From: an uncultured Verrucomicrobiales bacterium
GTDB lineage: Bacteria; Verrucomicrobiota; Verrucomicrobiia; Verrucomicrobiales; DEV007
Direction: 5' to 3'
Assembly (NCBI GenBank): GCA_913058215.1
Contig: CAJXQE010000023.1
Span: 1-37,347 of the forward strand
DNA length: 37,347 bases
Part shown: one piece after another, positions 17,176-25,803 of the stretch
How the letters are laid out: each line of letters opens with the position of its first letter
Position numbering within the stretch: position 1 is the first letter of the stretch
Translations under genes and position numbers: made by a program
Notes under the pieces: model-generated
Database searches by the model: none
What the model was told of the DNA's origin: nothing
What the model saw: the letters and a program-made list of their open reading frames with translations, nothing else

Positions 17176-18614
17176 CTGGTAGCAAGCTCACTCCGTTTCC
17201 GAACCTGGGTTCCTGGCAGGCCCCCGAAGAACTTCTCGCCCTCAACAAGCCGATGCATGAGGTGCTCGCCGATTTCATTCATGGATGCTCTCCAGATCCT
17301 GACACCCGCACCGTGGCGACCACCGCGCTGTTGCTGAGTCTCTGGCAGCTGCAAGGCCGTGCGTTAACGCCTGAGGTGCCGTCGATGCTCCTGCTTCAGG
17401 CAGGAGAGCCTACAGACGATCCCATCGACCAGTTCATCAGGGGTCTTGTCTACGACGCGGCAGAGAACAAACCGCGAATTCAAACTAAAGGACCATTCAT
17501 GGGTGCCCCGATTGATCTCGCACCAACGGCGATGAAAAACGCATTCCTCAAGCGGCAAGAACTGGATAGGAATCTTCCCGTCGATGGTTCTGAGAGATAC
17601 TACGAGGCCAAGAATGCGGAGGAGAAATTCCACGCAGCCCGGCTGACTGCATTCGGCCACGGTAGCAGCCGACCTTACGCAAAGGCATGGCATCCGGAAT
17701 ACGGCCTCCTCACTGATGAGGACAACCAGATCATCCTGCGGCTAAATGACGACGAGGACCGGGCCGCGTTCTGCAACGACGTAGTCAATGATACGGGTAA
17801 GCTCGCTTTTGCAAAGGGCATTGGCCCCAACCTGTTTATGGTGCCGAAGAGAGTCTCGCTTTCTGGATCGCTGACACCGGGGAATTGGAAGGGAGAAACC
17901 GCGGGCATGTCCATCTCACTCGGCTGGCCTCTGTTTGCTCTGCCTCACTTCGCAGACGCCCCACTCACGACGGGCAATAAGACAACCCTCCAGAGCCTCT
18001 CGATGATTTGGAAGAATACGAGCATCCCACCCGTGTCCGCCTCTCCATGCTTACCGGTATCTGACTGGATCAACGCCTACCAGACTGCACTTCGGCGGCG
18101 ACTGACGATGCTACCCGGTGGCTACGAGTTCACCGTCCTGCAGGCCGTGCACCAGCTCGATGGCGTCTGTGACCGAATCGTCAACTTCGCGGCAGACAGC
18201 GAGACTGGACTCGAGGAACGGGTGGCCCTCTATCAGGACCTCTACCAGCATGCTTTGCGCTGCATGGTCATCGGCGTCGCCGGGCTTTCCTGGTATGGAC
18301 ACGGACTCTGCCTTGGTCCGGAGGGCGACCCCTTGCGAGTCGGGGCGGTTAAGCTGCTGAAATACCTTCGGGAGAAGAGTCCGACTTCCAAGAGCGTCAT
18401 CCTGCAGAACTGCCATTTGAAGAAACACCAACGCGATGTCCTGCTTGAGCACTTGGCAGCCGAAGATCTGGTGCGAGTAGATGGCGCGACAGTATCGGCA
18501 ACGACCTTCTCCGAATTCGTGAGAGCGCTATATAAGCGCGAGGAGTTCCCGCAGGTAACCAACCACTGGGCGAAAGTGCGGGAGAGCCGAAAGGTTACGA
18601 AGGCGTCCGCTTGA
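17172..18614 (+). CDS. Island protein of unknown function, second of an overlapping pair
   Basis: 480 residues, soluble. I do not recognise the family. It starts at the ATG that overlaps the previous stop. Features visible are an N-terminal helical segment (MHEVLADFIHGCSPDPDTRT), a conserved-looking centre (AFGHGSSRPYAKAWHPEYGL), and a C-terminal winged-helix-like tail (SKSVILQNCHLKKHQRDVLL, then EHLAAEDLVRVDGATVSATT). Both members of the pair share the plan of a large central domain plus a wHTH-like tail, so they may be distant paralogues. It converges with the integrase across a 321-bp gap. Possible roles include island replication, transfer regulation or defence; none is shown by sequence. 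Confidence 0.75.
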   Translation: MTGSKLTPFPNLGSWQAPEELLALNKPMHEVLADFIHGCSPDPDTRTVATTALLLSLWQLQGRALTPEVPSMLLLQAGEPTDDPIDQFIRGLVYDAAENKPRIQTKGPFMGAPIDLAPTAMKNAFLKRQELDRNLPVDGSERYYEAKNAEEKFHAARLTAFGHGSSRPYAKAWHPEYGLLTDEDNQIILRLNDDEDRAAFCNDVVNDTGKLAFAKGIGPNLFMVPKRVSLSGSLTPGNWKGETAGMSISLGWPLFALPHFADAPLTTGNKTTLQSLSMIWKNTSIPPVSASPCLPVSDWINAYQTALRRRLTMLPGGYEFTVLQAVHQLDGVCDRIVNFAADSETGLEERVALYQDLYQHALRCMVIGVAGLSWYGHGLCLGPEGDPLRVGAVKLLKYLREKSPTSKSVILQNCHLKKHQRDVLLEHLAAEDLVRVDGATVSATTFSEFVRALYKREEFPQVTNHWAKVRESRKVTKASA

Positions 18615-18935
18615 ATCCGGAGCGTGTTGTCCTTCGACGAGGGGAGCGTGGGTCCATGTCTCCCGGCTACAGTAGTTTTAGCTGAGGCGACGCATCGCCG
18701 AACCCATTGAACGATAGTAACTCCCGATGGAGAACCGTCACCTATCGACAATTCTTTTGCACGAAGAACTCCCGACCCGCTATAAGGAAGACGAAAATCA
18801 GTCCTGTCATGCCCGACAACGCTGACATCAGTTGACAATGGACCGACAGTGTCGGGATTTGTCAGTGGGGGCTTCTCTGTGCTGAGTGATTAAGAGCCAA
18901 GGAGAAGCCTTCAATCTAAGTATATGCGGATACCA
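18615..18935. other. Convergent gap with two inverted repeats
   Basis: The 321 bp between the unknown gene and the integrase stop. It holds cccgaca (18812-18818) / tgtcggg (18850-18856) and ggcttctc (18870-18877) / gagaagcc (18902-18909). The second, 27 bp past the integrase stop, could be a bidirectional terminator, but its 24-nt loop is long. No gene is seen. Confidence 0.5.
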
Positions 18936-20159
18936 TCATGCCGCCGCAATTGCTGGAACTTCCTCGCCGTTGGGGCCGATCTTGAAGAAGGCAATGGCTT
19001 CTTTTTTACTGGCCCGTCCCACGTAATGCTCTCTCAGAACCGAGGGGCTTCCGGTGTGCCCAAACTCAAAAAGGAGGCTCTCCAGAGGAACGCCAGCGGC
19101 GATGGCGTAGGAGGCATGGGAGTGTCGGAGCGCATTCTGAGGCCATCTTCCGAAAAGGGGAGAGGGCAGCTTCTTAGGATTCTTCCCCTGTGCCTCCTCC
19201 TGTTTCTGTTTCCTTTCAAGAAGTCGTGCCTGAAGATCCCAGCCGGCAAGGCGGCGACAGGCCTTGTTGACCTCCTTCCAATTAGGGCATGGTTCAAACG
19301 GGTAGGCGTTAAGCCACGCTATTAGTGTCGGGCTGGGGTTGATATGCCTGCGACGACCCTTCTTGGTAATGTCGGCGGACATTTCGATCCCTGCCTCAGT
19401 AACGTGGCGGGCTTCCAATCGCCCTATTTCTTCGGCTCGAATCCCCGCGAACAACTGCAGTGCATAAGGTGCTACCGCCCCTGGGTAGTGCTGTTCAGCG
19501 ACCATCAAAAGTTGCGTAGCTTCTACTGGCGTAAGGATCGCGATTTCTTTTTGATCCCGTCCGGATTTCGGAGCCTCGATTGCTTTGAATACATCAGCGT
19601 CACACCAACCTCTTTTCGCGGCCCACCTCCAGAATGCCCTCGCGTTCCGTATTCGGCCCAGGACTGCTGCACCGATGGCACCGGGAGGAGCGATCGTATT
19701 CTGGAGGTCGTCTGCCGTGATCAATGTGAGGAGTCGATCTCCAAAATCAACTTTGAGGCGATCGGCAGTCTGGCGATATTCTGAATAGGTCCGATCTCGA
19801 AGCCCTTCACACGCAAGCAGCCAGGCATCGACGGCATCATTCAGTGGCTTACTCGCATTCTCCCGCTCCTTGAGTTCAGCCACGATTTTGGCTGCTTCCA
19901 CCAAAGACACATTCCACGGCTTTAGAATCCTCTCCGCAGCTGTGGCGGCCTCGGCCAAACTAGGGCGGATGATTGATGCGGCCTCCCCATGCTGCTTATA
20001 CTTCTCCCGGAGCTCCGCTGCATGTTTCTTCGCCTTGTCTCTCGTTTCATGGAAATGGCGTTCTCGCTTACCAGACTCGGCGAGGCTGGCCGGAACATTC
20101 ACCCGCCAGCCATCCTTTGTTTTCAGAACTTTGAACTGAGGTCTTCGGGGCATGAACAA
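18936..20159 (-). CDS. Tyrosine recombinase/integrase
   Basis: 407 residues, starting at the minus-strand ATG at 20159 (M3 at 20153 is equally possible). An N-terminal basic, coiled arm-binding region (1-100) and a SAM-like core-binding domain (about 105-195) precede the catalytic domain. The catalytic residues visible are Arg241 in AGIRAEEIGRL, Lys267 in TKKGRRR, Arg345 in NALRHSHAS, His368 in FGHTG and the nucleophile Tyr379 in REHYVG. The usual His of the HxxR motif is Asn342, a variant known in some integrases. It catalyses site-specific strand exchange between element and chromosome att sites. It is read away from the tRNA-Leu half 150 bp to its right, which is the expected place for an attachment site. 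Confidence 0.92.
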   Translation of the reverse strand: MFMPRRPQFKVLKTKDGWRVNVPASLAESGKRERHFHETRDKAKKHAAELREKYKQHGEAASIIRPSLAEAATAAERILKPWNVSLVEAAKIVAELKERENASKPLNDAVDAWLLACEGLRDRTYSEYRQTADRLKVDFGDRLLTLITADDLQNTIAPPGAIGAAVLGRIRNARAFWRWAAKRGWCDADVFKAIEAPKSGRDQKEIAILTPVEATQLLMVAEQHYPGAVAPYALQLFAGIRAEEIGRLEARHVTEAGIEMSADITKKGRRRHINPSPTLIAWLNAYPFEPCPNWKEVNKACRRLAGWDLQARLLERKQKQEEAQGKNPKKLPSPLFGRWPQNALRHSHASYAIAAGVPLESLLFEFGHTGSPSVLREHYVGRASKKEAIAFFKIGPNGEEVPAIAAA

Positions 20160-20219
20160 AGATGTCGTAGCGCAACGGATTTTCGCAACTCAATTAGGCG
20201 CTTTTTCCTGCCTCTATTG

Positions 20220-20243
20220 CCGCTAAAAACCGAGAAATAGCGG
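20220..20243. promoter_or_regulatory. Small dyad upstream of the integrase
   Basis: ccgcta (20220-20225) pairs with tagcgg (20238-20243), 61 bp before the integrase start and about 60 bp from the tRNA fragment. It may be an integrase or excisionase arm site or an operator; only the symmetry is seen. Confidence 0.3.
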
Positions 20244-20302
20244 AATTGAAAGAAATCGAGGAATGTAAGTCGTTGATCGCCAATGCACGTAATATTTCAC
20301 TA

Positions 20303-20359
20303 CAGACTTAAAATCCGTTGTTCATTGCGAGCGTGCGGGTTCGATTCCCGCTGTTGGTA
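20303..20359 (+). other. 3' half of tRNA-Leu(UAA): attachment-site (attR-like) scar
   Basis: The sequence holds an anticodon loop cttaaaa (UAA), its 3' stem tccgt, a long variable arm, a perfect T arm (gcggg-ttcgatt-cccgc, 20335-20351) and the 3' acceptor strand. The 5' half of the tRNA (acceptor, D arm with 'ggaattggtag') is absent, and the 5' anticodon stem acaga mismatches once where acgga is expected. So the tRNA is broken in the anticodon region, the common crossover point of tRNA-targeting integrases. It lies 144 bp from the integrase start. Confidence 0.7.
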
Positions 20360-20378
20360 CCCTTTATTTTCAAAGGGT
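20359..20378 (+). terminator. Terminator-like hairpin after the tRNA-Leu half
   Basis: acccttt-attttc-aaagggt forms a 7-bp perfect stem starting at the tRNA 3' end. It presumably ended the host tRNA transcript. Only a weak T-run follows (gggttttcag). Confidence 0.5.
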
Positions 20379-21071
20379 TAAGGGTTTTCAGTAAATTGTT
20401 TTTAGGCTGTGGGCAGGTCAGGGGTTCCATCTAACTCATGATCTCGTTTCTGTTCTCGCCTAAGCGCGAGACTCCGTAGCGTGATACGACGGCTATTGTC
20501 ATTCCCCGGGAAAAGCAAACCTCACCCAGTCGATATCCCGGCGCACCCCGTGAAAGTCCTCCTCTCTTCGCATCAGAGCCACTAAGGGCTCCTATTCCGT
20601 GTCGCTCGGAACATTTTGCCGATCGACCACGCGTGAAATGCAACGGCAGAAGCATTCTCCATCTCCCCGGATACGGGCAATGCCTCATGGAAGTTGAATT
20701 GACCGCGGCAACAAAAGAAAGCATGTGAGACCTTCAAGGGTGAACAGGCCCCACCGCATTTACGTTATGACCTTCATCTATTCAGCCTCGCAGTAGTCCA
20801 GGGGATTACACTCTTCATGGAGCTCATCTCTTCCGGCTTGATCGACGGAGAACCATACAGAATCACTCTTTTTCACGACTCAGGTTCATTTTGAAGGCAG
20901 TCCGGAATCGAACACAAGTTTACGCCAAAAACCTCGAAGGGGCATTCTCTGATTGGAATCATCCGACGCACGGCTTATCTGCTTTTGTGGTTTTAGATTG
21001 CATGTGGGCAAAAAGGATTTATTAATCCGCCCCTTTGCATGGATCGCCTTCTAACACACTACATATCTGCT
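20379..21071. other. Gap of about 690 bp, no gene seen
   Basis: Between the tRNA scar and the small secreted frame at 21072. A minus-strand frame (20431-20724) has a composition unlike a protein and no motif; I leave it out. I see no RNA gene or repeat. Confidence 0.5.
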
Positions 21072-21341
21072 ATGCGCTCAATTGTGAGTGCGTTGCTTTT
21101 AGTCGCGTTGATAGTAGCGAGCGCATCCCTTGCCCCAATTCAATTCACAGAAGTTGAATGGGCAGATTCCACCGAGTCTTTTGTCATCGATGACGAAGGA
21201 AATACAGGGGCGGGTTCTGATTTCGTTGTAAGCATCCCACAGAGTGATGTTGATGTAGTATCCCGCACAACCACCTCGTGCGACTTCCGGGACATCGTTC
21301 CCAAGTATGTACTATACAGATGCCTGAGGCTCGATTGCTAA
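21072..21341 (+). CDS. Small predicted secreted protein of unknown function
   Basis: 89 residues from ATG 21072 (a start 33 bp upstream is also in frame). MRSIVSALLLVALIVASASL is a good signal peptide, followed by an acidic stretch (TEVEWADSTESFVIDDEGNT). The C-terminal part has three cysteines, two of them in the last six residues. No family is recognised. It is 260 bp upstream of the SulP-DabA start on the same strand, with no evident promoter or terminator seen between. It might be spurious, but the leader argues for a real product. Confidence 0.4.
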   Translation: MRSIVSALLLVALIVASASLAPIQFTEVEWADSTESFVIDDEGNTGAGSDFVVSIPQSDVDVVSRTTTSCDFRDIVPKYVLYRCLRLDC

Positions 21342-21601
21342 GTCGCTCCTCTATCTCTTATCGACAGGTCTGATCTCACTTTGCGGGAGAGGTTTGCCCA
21401 TATATCTAGACGTGAGCTTTTAATAAGCAATCACACCTTGCCTGCGCTTCTTAGACGGTATGACCCAACTGCGGGTAAACCGTGAGGCGATTCAGCACCA
21501 ATTCCGCCCCCTCCCATTGCTTCACCGAAGCGTTCCTGTCCGCCTACCCACTTCGCTCAATTTCTGGCCCTAGCCATTATCAACAATTTTTACATTCCTT
21601 A

Positions 21602-24600
21602 ATGAGTAACAAAACTAATCTCAAGCCCTCAGTCCCGAGAGATGGATGGCAGGGCTTCAAGCAAAACCTTCTCCCGGACGCGACCTCGGGGTTCGTGGTG
21701 TTTCTATTAGCGTTGCCGCTGAGCCTTGGTATTGCGGCAGCTTCGGAGTTTCCTCCTATCATGGGGCTCTTGACTGCTATTATCGGTGGCTTGCTTGCCA
21801 CCTTCTTTACTGGGTCCCAATTGGCGATCAAGGGCCCTGCTGCCGGGTTGATTGTTATTGTCGCTGAAGCTGTCACGGAGTTCGGGGGTGGCACAGAAGG
21901 GTGGCACCTTGCGTTGGGTGTGATGGTAGTCGCCGCGATCATACAGATTCTGTTCGGTCTTTTGAAGTGGGGCAAATTTGTTGATATATTTCCACTCTCA
22001 GCAGTTCACGGAATGCTCGCAGCCATTGGGTTCATTATCATAGCCAAACAGATCCCGGTGCTGCTGAATGTTGATCCCGCCCTGTCTTCCGGAAAAGGGC
22101 CACTAGCACTACTCGGAGCGATTCCCGGCTTTTTCATGAACCTTGATCCGCAGGTGAGTATCATTGGCGGTATCAGCCTTGCCATCATGTTGGGGTGGGG
22201 TTTTGTAAAGCACCCCGTGCTCAAAAAAATCCCGGCACCATTGCTGGTACTCCTGTTTGCGATCCCTACAGGCTTATATATGAATTTGGGTGCCACTGCT
22301 CCGGATTACACCTTGGTCAAGGTAGGTAAGCTCACTGAGCAAATTGGTGTTAACGTTAGCATGAGCGGCGTACACCACCTTTCAGTCTTCATAAAGTTCG
22401 TCATCATGGTGGCCCTGGTTGGAAGTCTTGAAAGCCTCCTTACCGTGAAGGCCATTGATATGATGGATCCGTGGAAGCGAAAAGCCGATCCTAACAAGGA
22501 TATGATTTCAGTCGGGATTGCCAATTCGCTGTCCGCGATTTTGGGTGGATTACCTATGATCTCAGAGGTCGCGAGAAGCTCCGCAAATGTCGCACAGGGC
22601 GGGCGAACCCGGTGGGCGAATTTCTTTCACGGTCTGTTCCTTCTGGTATCGGTTTTGCTTGCCTACCGTGTCCTTGAGTTAATTCCGAACGCGGCGCTGG
22701 CGGCCATGTTAATCGCTGTAGGCATTAAGCTTGCCCATCCTAAAGAGTTTATCCACATGTTGAAGGTGGGTCCGGAACAGTTGGCAATCTTCGTAACTAC
22801 GATTTTCTTCACCTTGTTTGAGGATCTGCTCGTCGGTATTGCCGCAGGGATGGGGCTCAAGGCTATTATCCATATCTTTCGTGGCGCCTCCTTTAAATCC
22901 TTGTTTCGTTCCGGAGTTAAGGTCGAAGACAAAGAGGGCGACATCATTTTGCATCTAGGGGATTCGGCGGTCTTCACCAATTACCTTGGAATTAAAGACG
23001 CTATTGAAAAGTTGCCCGACGGTAAAAGTGTCATCTTTGATTTTGCAAAAACCGTTGTGATCGATCACTCGGTTATGGAAAATTTACATCATTTCGGAGA
23101 CGACTACAGAAACGCCGGCGGAAAAGTTGAGTTTGTCGGCCTCGATAGTTTCACGCCGTCTTCCTCCCACCCGAGCGCTGCACGGAGGAGAAGTGCAAGC
23201 GTCTACAAGCCCACGAATACCGAATGGGCTATCGAGGACAACTCGGCTGTTTTTAATGAGGAGCATCTTTTGGAACTCCTGAAACACTATCTGCCTTCAC
23301 AGGCCGCGTTGAAAGATTTTGTCCATCACAACCCGCTCCATGCCTTCCAGGATCGGGAGTTCTTTGATGCGATCTTTTCGGCTTCCAAGGTTTTCGGTAT
23401 CAAGACGACATTCAGCCTGAACGAGTATCGTAAACTGTCCGCTCATGGCCGGATAAAGGCTTCGATTATCGACAGGGTCATAGGTGAAGAAAAGGGAGTC
23501 GACAATATCGAGGATTGGAGACAGAAAATGCTGCATGGAAAGTATACTCACATTTACGATCCACGAATCGGGAGATTGCGCTCGGAATGGAAGCAGCATA
23601 TCAAGTTTTCTCTGGATGACCGGGTTCACCCCCTACTCTTTCGACTTATCTGCAGCTATCTCGACCAGGGAATTGCGGTAGTGCATTTCCCGTTCGAAGA
23701 TACAGGATTGATCGAAGCGATTCGGACGATCGAGAAGAACAGTTTCACCAGTTTTTTTAAGACGAGTAGAGCGAGGAACTTGCTGCTGGATGACAGCGTC
23801 ACTCTGGAAAGCCTCCTCGATACCGTGGTAGGGAATAAGGCCTTCTACGAGCAATATGTGTTTGATCAGCAATTCGCCCACAAAGGTTGGAGCGGTATCA
23901 TCAATGCGATTGAAGACCAGCCGGGCACACTGCTTTATCAGAAGAAGATTGAGCTTCGAGATTTCGTCATGCTGGAATTGCTTCTCGAGGTTGATGCGCT
24001 TGAACGGGAACTGGGTAAAAACTGGCAACCTCTATGCAGCCATGTGATTTTTCCTCCGGAAAACTATTTTGCCGACGTCCCTGCCGGGGAAATGCAGGAG
24101 GTGTTGAAGCTGTGGCAACTTGCCTTCGAATGGGATTATTACGACGAAGTGCTCACCGGTGTTGGGCATTTGAACAAACTAAAGCGAAGCCACGAACAGA
24201 CGGAAACCAGCTTTCAGGCCCTCTTCTGTGTGGATGATCGGGAGTGTTCGATTCGTCGCCATCTGGAATCTGTTGATCCACAATGTGAAACTTATGGCGC
24301 TCCGGGCTTCTTCGGTGCTGCTATCTATTTTCAGCCCTGTGGAGGCCAGTTTTATGAGAAAAACTGTCCAGTTCCAATCACTCCAAAACATTTGATTAGG
24401 GAAATTGAGACAACCCGGTCGCATGGAACAGTGCCCTTTCATGATAAAAGTTCTCATACCTTTGTCAGGGGATTTTTATCCTCCCTGTCTCTGGGGTTGA
24501 TATCCAGCTTCAGGATGGTCGTTGATCTATTCCGTCCGACGATGCGGCCTGATATAGCAGATGCATTCTCCCACATGGATCTTCATGGAAAGCTACTCAT

Positions 24601-25774
24601 CGAATGCGAAGATCCTTCGAAAACCGAAGATGGACTACAGGTCGGTTTTACCGTCCCTGAGATGATTGAAATTGTGGAGGGCATTCTTCGGGGAGTGGGT
24701 TTGACAAAAAACTTTGCGGATGTGGTCTACATCGTTGCTCACGGAAGCAGCAGCGCGAACAATCCGCATCACGGTGCTCACGATTGCGGCGCTTGTTGCG
24801 GACGCCCCGGCGCTCCGAATGCAAGGGTCTTTTCGTTTATGGCGAACCATCTGGAAGTGAGGCTGGAATTGGGGAAACGGGGCATCGCGATCCCGGAGAC
24901 CACTCAGTTTCTGGCTGGTATGCATGACACAGCAAGCGATGAGATTGCGTTCTACGATCAATCTACGCTTTCGTCGACGAACCAACAAAAGCACGAAGTC
25001 AATATTCATAGAATTGAGGACGCCCTTGATTTGAACGCAAAAGAAAGGGCCCGGCGATTCGCTTCAATTGATACCAATCAGGGGATCAAAAAAATTCGAA
25101 AGGCCATCAAAGACCGCTCGGTGTCCTACTTTGAGCCACGTCCCGAACTGGGGCACGGGACCAATGCGCTCTGTTTCATCGGTTCCCGGCACAGAATGAA
25201 GGGGCTATTCCTCGACCGACGTGCCTTTCTTCAATCCTACGATTACCAGCAGGATCCCGAAGGAGAGGTGCTGGCCAAAGTTATAGCCCCTCTTCCCGGT
25301 GTTTGCGGCGGTATCAATCTTGAATACTACTTTTCCCGCATGGATATCGAAAAAATGGGGGCCGGGACGAAGTTACCACACAATGTAGTTGGGCTGATTG
25401 GGGTCACGAACAGTAGTGATGGCGATCTTCGCCCCGGACTACCTCTACAGATGATAGAGAATCACGATCCGGTTCGGCTCCTAATGGTGGTAGAGCACCG
25501 CCCGGAGGTGGTGCTTCAGATCCTTGCCAACTCTCCGGAGAACCTTGAATGGTTCGAAAAGGGATGGGTGCATCTCGTAGTTTCGTCACCGGAGGACGGA
25601 GAACTCTACTACTTCAAAAACGGAGGATTCCAAGAGTATCAGCCGATGGGCGAAGTATCAAACACCGCTGACATTCAGAATACGATCGATTCACATCCCG
25701 GAATGAGATCCAATCACATCCTCGACGCGACCAGAGAGAATATCTCTGTGCACATTTACGGAGATTCTAAATAG
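21602..25774 (+). CDS. dabA: SulP-STAS-DabA fusion (predicted inorganic-carbon transporter)
   Basis: 1390 residues starting at ATG 21602 (MSNKTNLKPSVPRDGWQGFK); an in-frame GTG at 21482 gives a non-conserved extension. Residues 1-430 are a SulP-family anion transporter (PLSLGIAAASEFPPIMGLLT, TGSQLAIKGPAAG), and about 438-520 a degenerate STAS domain. After a linker, about 549-1390 is a full DabA (DUF2309). The beta-carbonic-anhydrase-like zinc site is intact: Cys876 and Asp878 in FCVDDRE, His1047 in VAHGSSS, and Cys1062 in GAHDCGACCG, with the same 15-residue spacing as Halothiobacillus DabA H524/C539. DabA with DabB performs energy-coupled CO2 hydration to bicarbonate inside the cell. The SulP part could import or handle bicarbonate/sulfate (inference). 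dabB follows after 29 bp. The fusion in one chain is the striking point. Confidence 0.9.
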   Translation: MSNKTNLKPSVPRDGWQGFKQNLLPDATSGFVVFLLALPLSLGIAAASEFPPIMGLLTAIIGGLLATFFTGSQLAIKGPAAGLIVIVAEAVTEFGGGTEGWHLALGVMVVAAIIQILFGLLKWGKFVDIFPLSAVHGMLAAIGFIIIAKQIPVLLNVDPALSSGKGPLALLGAIPGFFMNLDPQVSIIGGISLAIMLGWGFVKHPVLKKIPAPLLVLLFAIPTGLYMNLGATAPDYTLVKVGKLTEQIGVNVSMSGVHHLSVFIKFVIMVALVGSLESLLTVKAIDMMDPWKRKADPNKDMISVGIANSLSAILGGLPMISEVARSSANVAQGGRTRWANFFHGLFLLVSVLLAYRVLELIPNAALAAMLIAVGIKLAHPKEFIHMLKVGPEQLAIFVTTIFFTLFEDLLVGIAAGMGLKAIIHIFRGASFKSLFRSGVKVEDKEGDIILHLGDSAVFTNYLGIKDAIEKLPDGKSVIFDFAKTVVIDHSVMENLHHFGDDYRNAGGKVEFVGLDSFTPSSSHPSAARRRSASVYKPTNTEWAIEDNSAVFNEEHLLELLKHYLPSQAALKDFVHHNPLHAFQDREFFDAIFSASKVFGIKTTFSLNEYRKLSAHGRIKASIIDRVIGEEKGVDNIEDWRQKMLHGKYTHIYDPRIGRLRSEWKQHIKFSLDDRVHPLLFRLICSYLDQGIAVVHFPFEDTGLIEAIRTIEKNSFTSFFKTSRARNLLLDDSVTLESLLDTVVGNKAFYEQYVFDQQFAHKGWSGIINAIEDQPGTLLYQKKIELRDFVMLELLLEVDALERELGKNWQPLCSHVIFPPENYFADVPAGEMQEVLKLWQLAFEWDYYDEVLTGVGHLNKLKRSHEQTETSFQALFCVDDRECSIRRHLESVDPQCETYGAPGFFGAAIYFQPCGGQFYEKNCPVPITPKHLIREIETTRSHGTVPFHDKSSHTFVRGFLSSLSLGLISSFRMVVDLFRPTMRPDIADAFSHMDLHGKLLIECEDPSKTEDGLQVGFTVPEMIEIVEGILRGVGLTKNFADVVYIVAHGSSSANNPHHGAHDCGACCGRPGAPNARVFSFMANHLEVRLELGKRGIAIPETTQFLAGMHDTASDEIAFYDQSTLSSTNQQKHEVNIHRIEDALDLNAKERARRFASIDTNQGIKKIRKAIKDRSVSYFEPRPELGHGTNALCFIGSRHRMKGLFLDRRAFLQSYDYQQDPEGEVLAKVIAPLPGVCGGINLEYYFSRMDIEKMGAGTKLPHNVVGLIGVTNSSDGDLRPGLPLQMIENHDPVRLLMVVEHRPEVVLQILANSPENLEWFEKGWVHLVVSSPEDGELYYFKNGGFQEYQPMGEVSNTADIQNTIDSHPGMRSNHILDATRENISVHIYGDSK

Positions 25775-25803
25775 TCGTTAACCCTACCAATTTTTCTGCA
25801 CCT

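Noticed and set aside
20431-20724. 97-residue minus-strand frame
   Set aside because: Arg/Gly/Ser-rich composition with no motif, no neighbours and no ribosome site; probably spurious.
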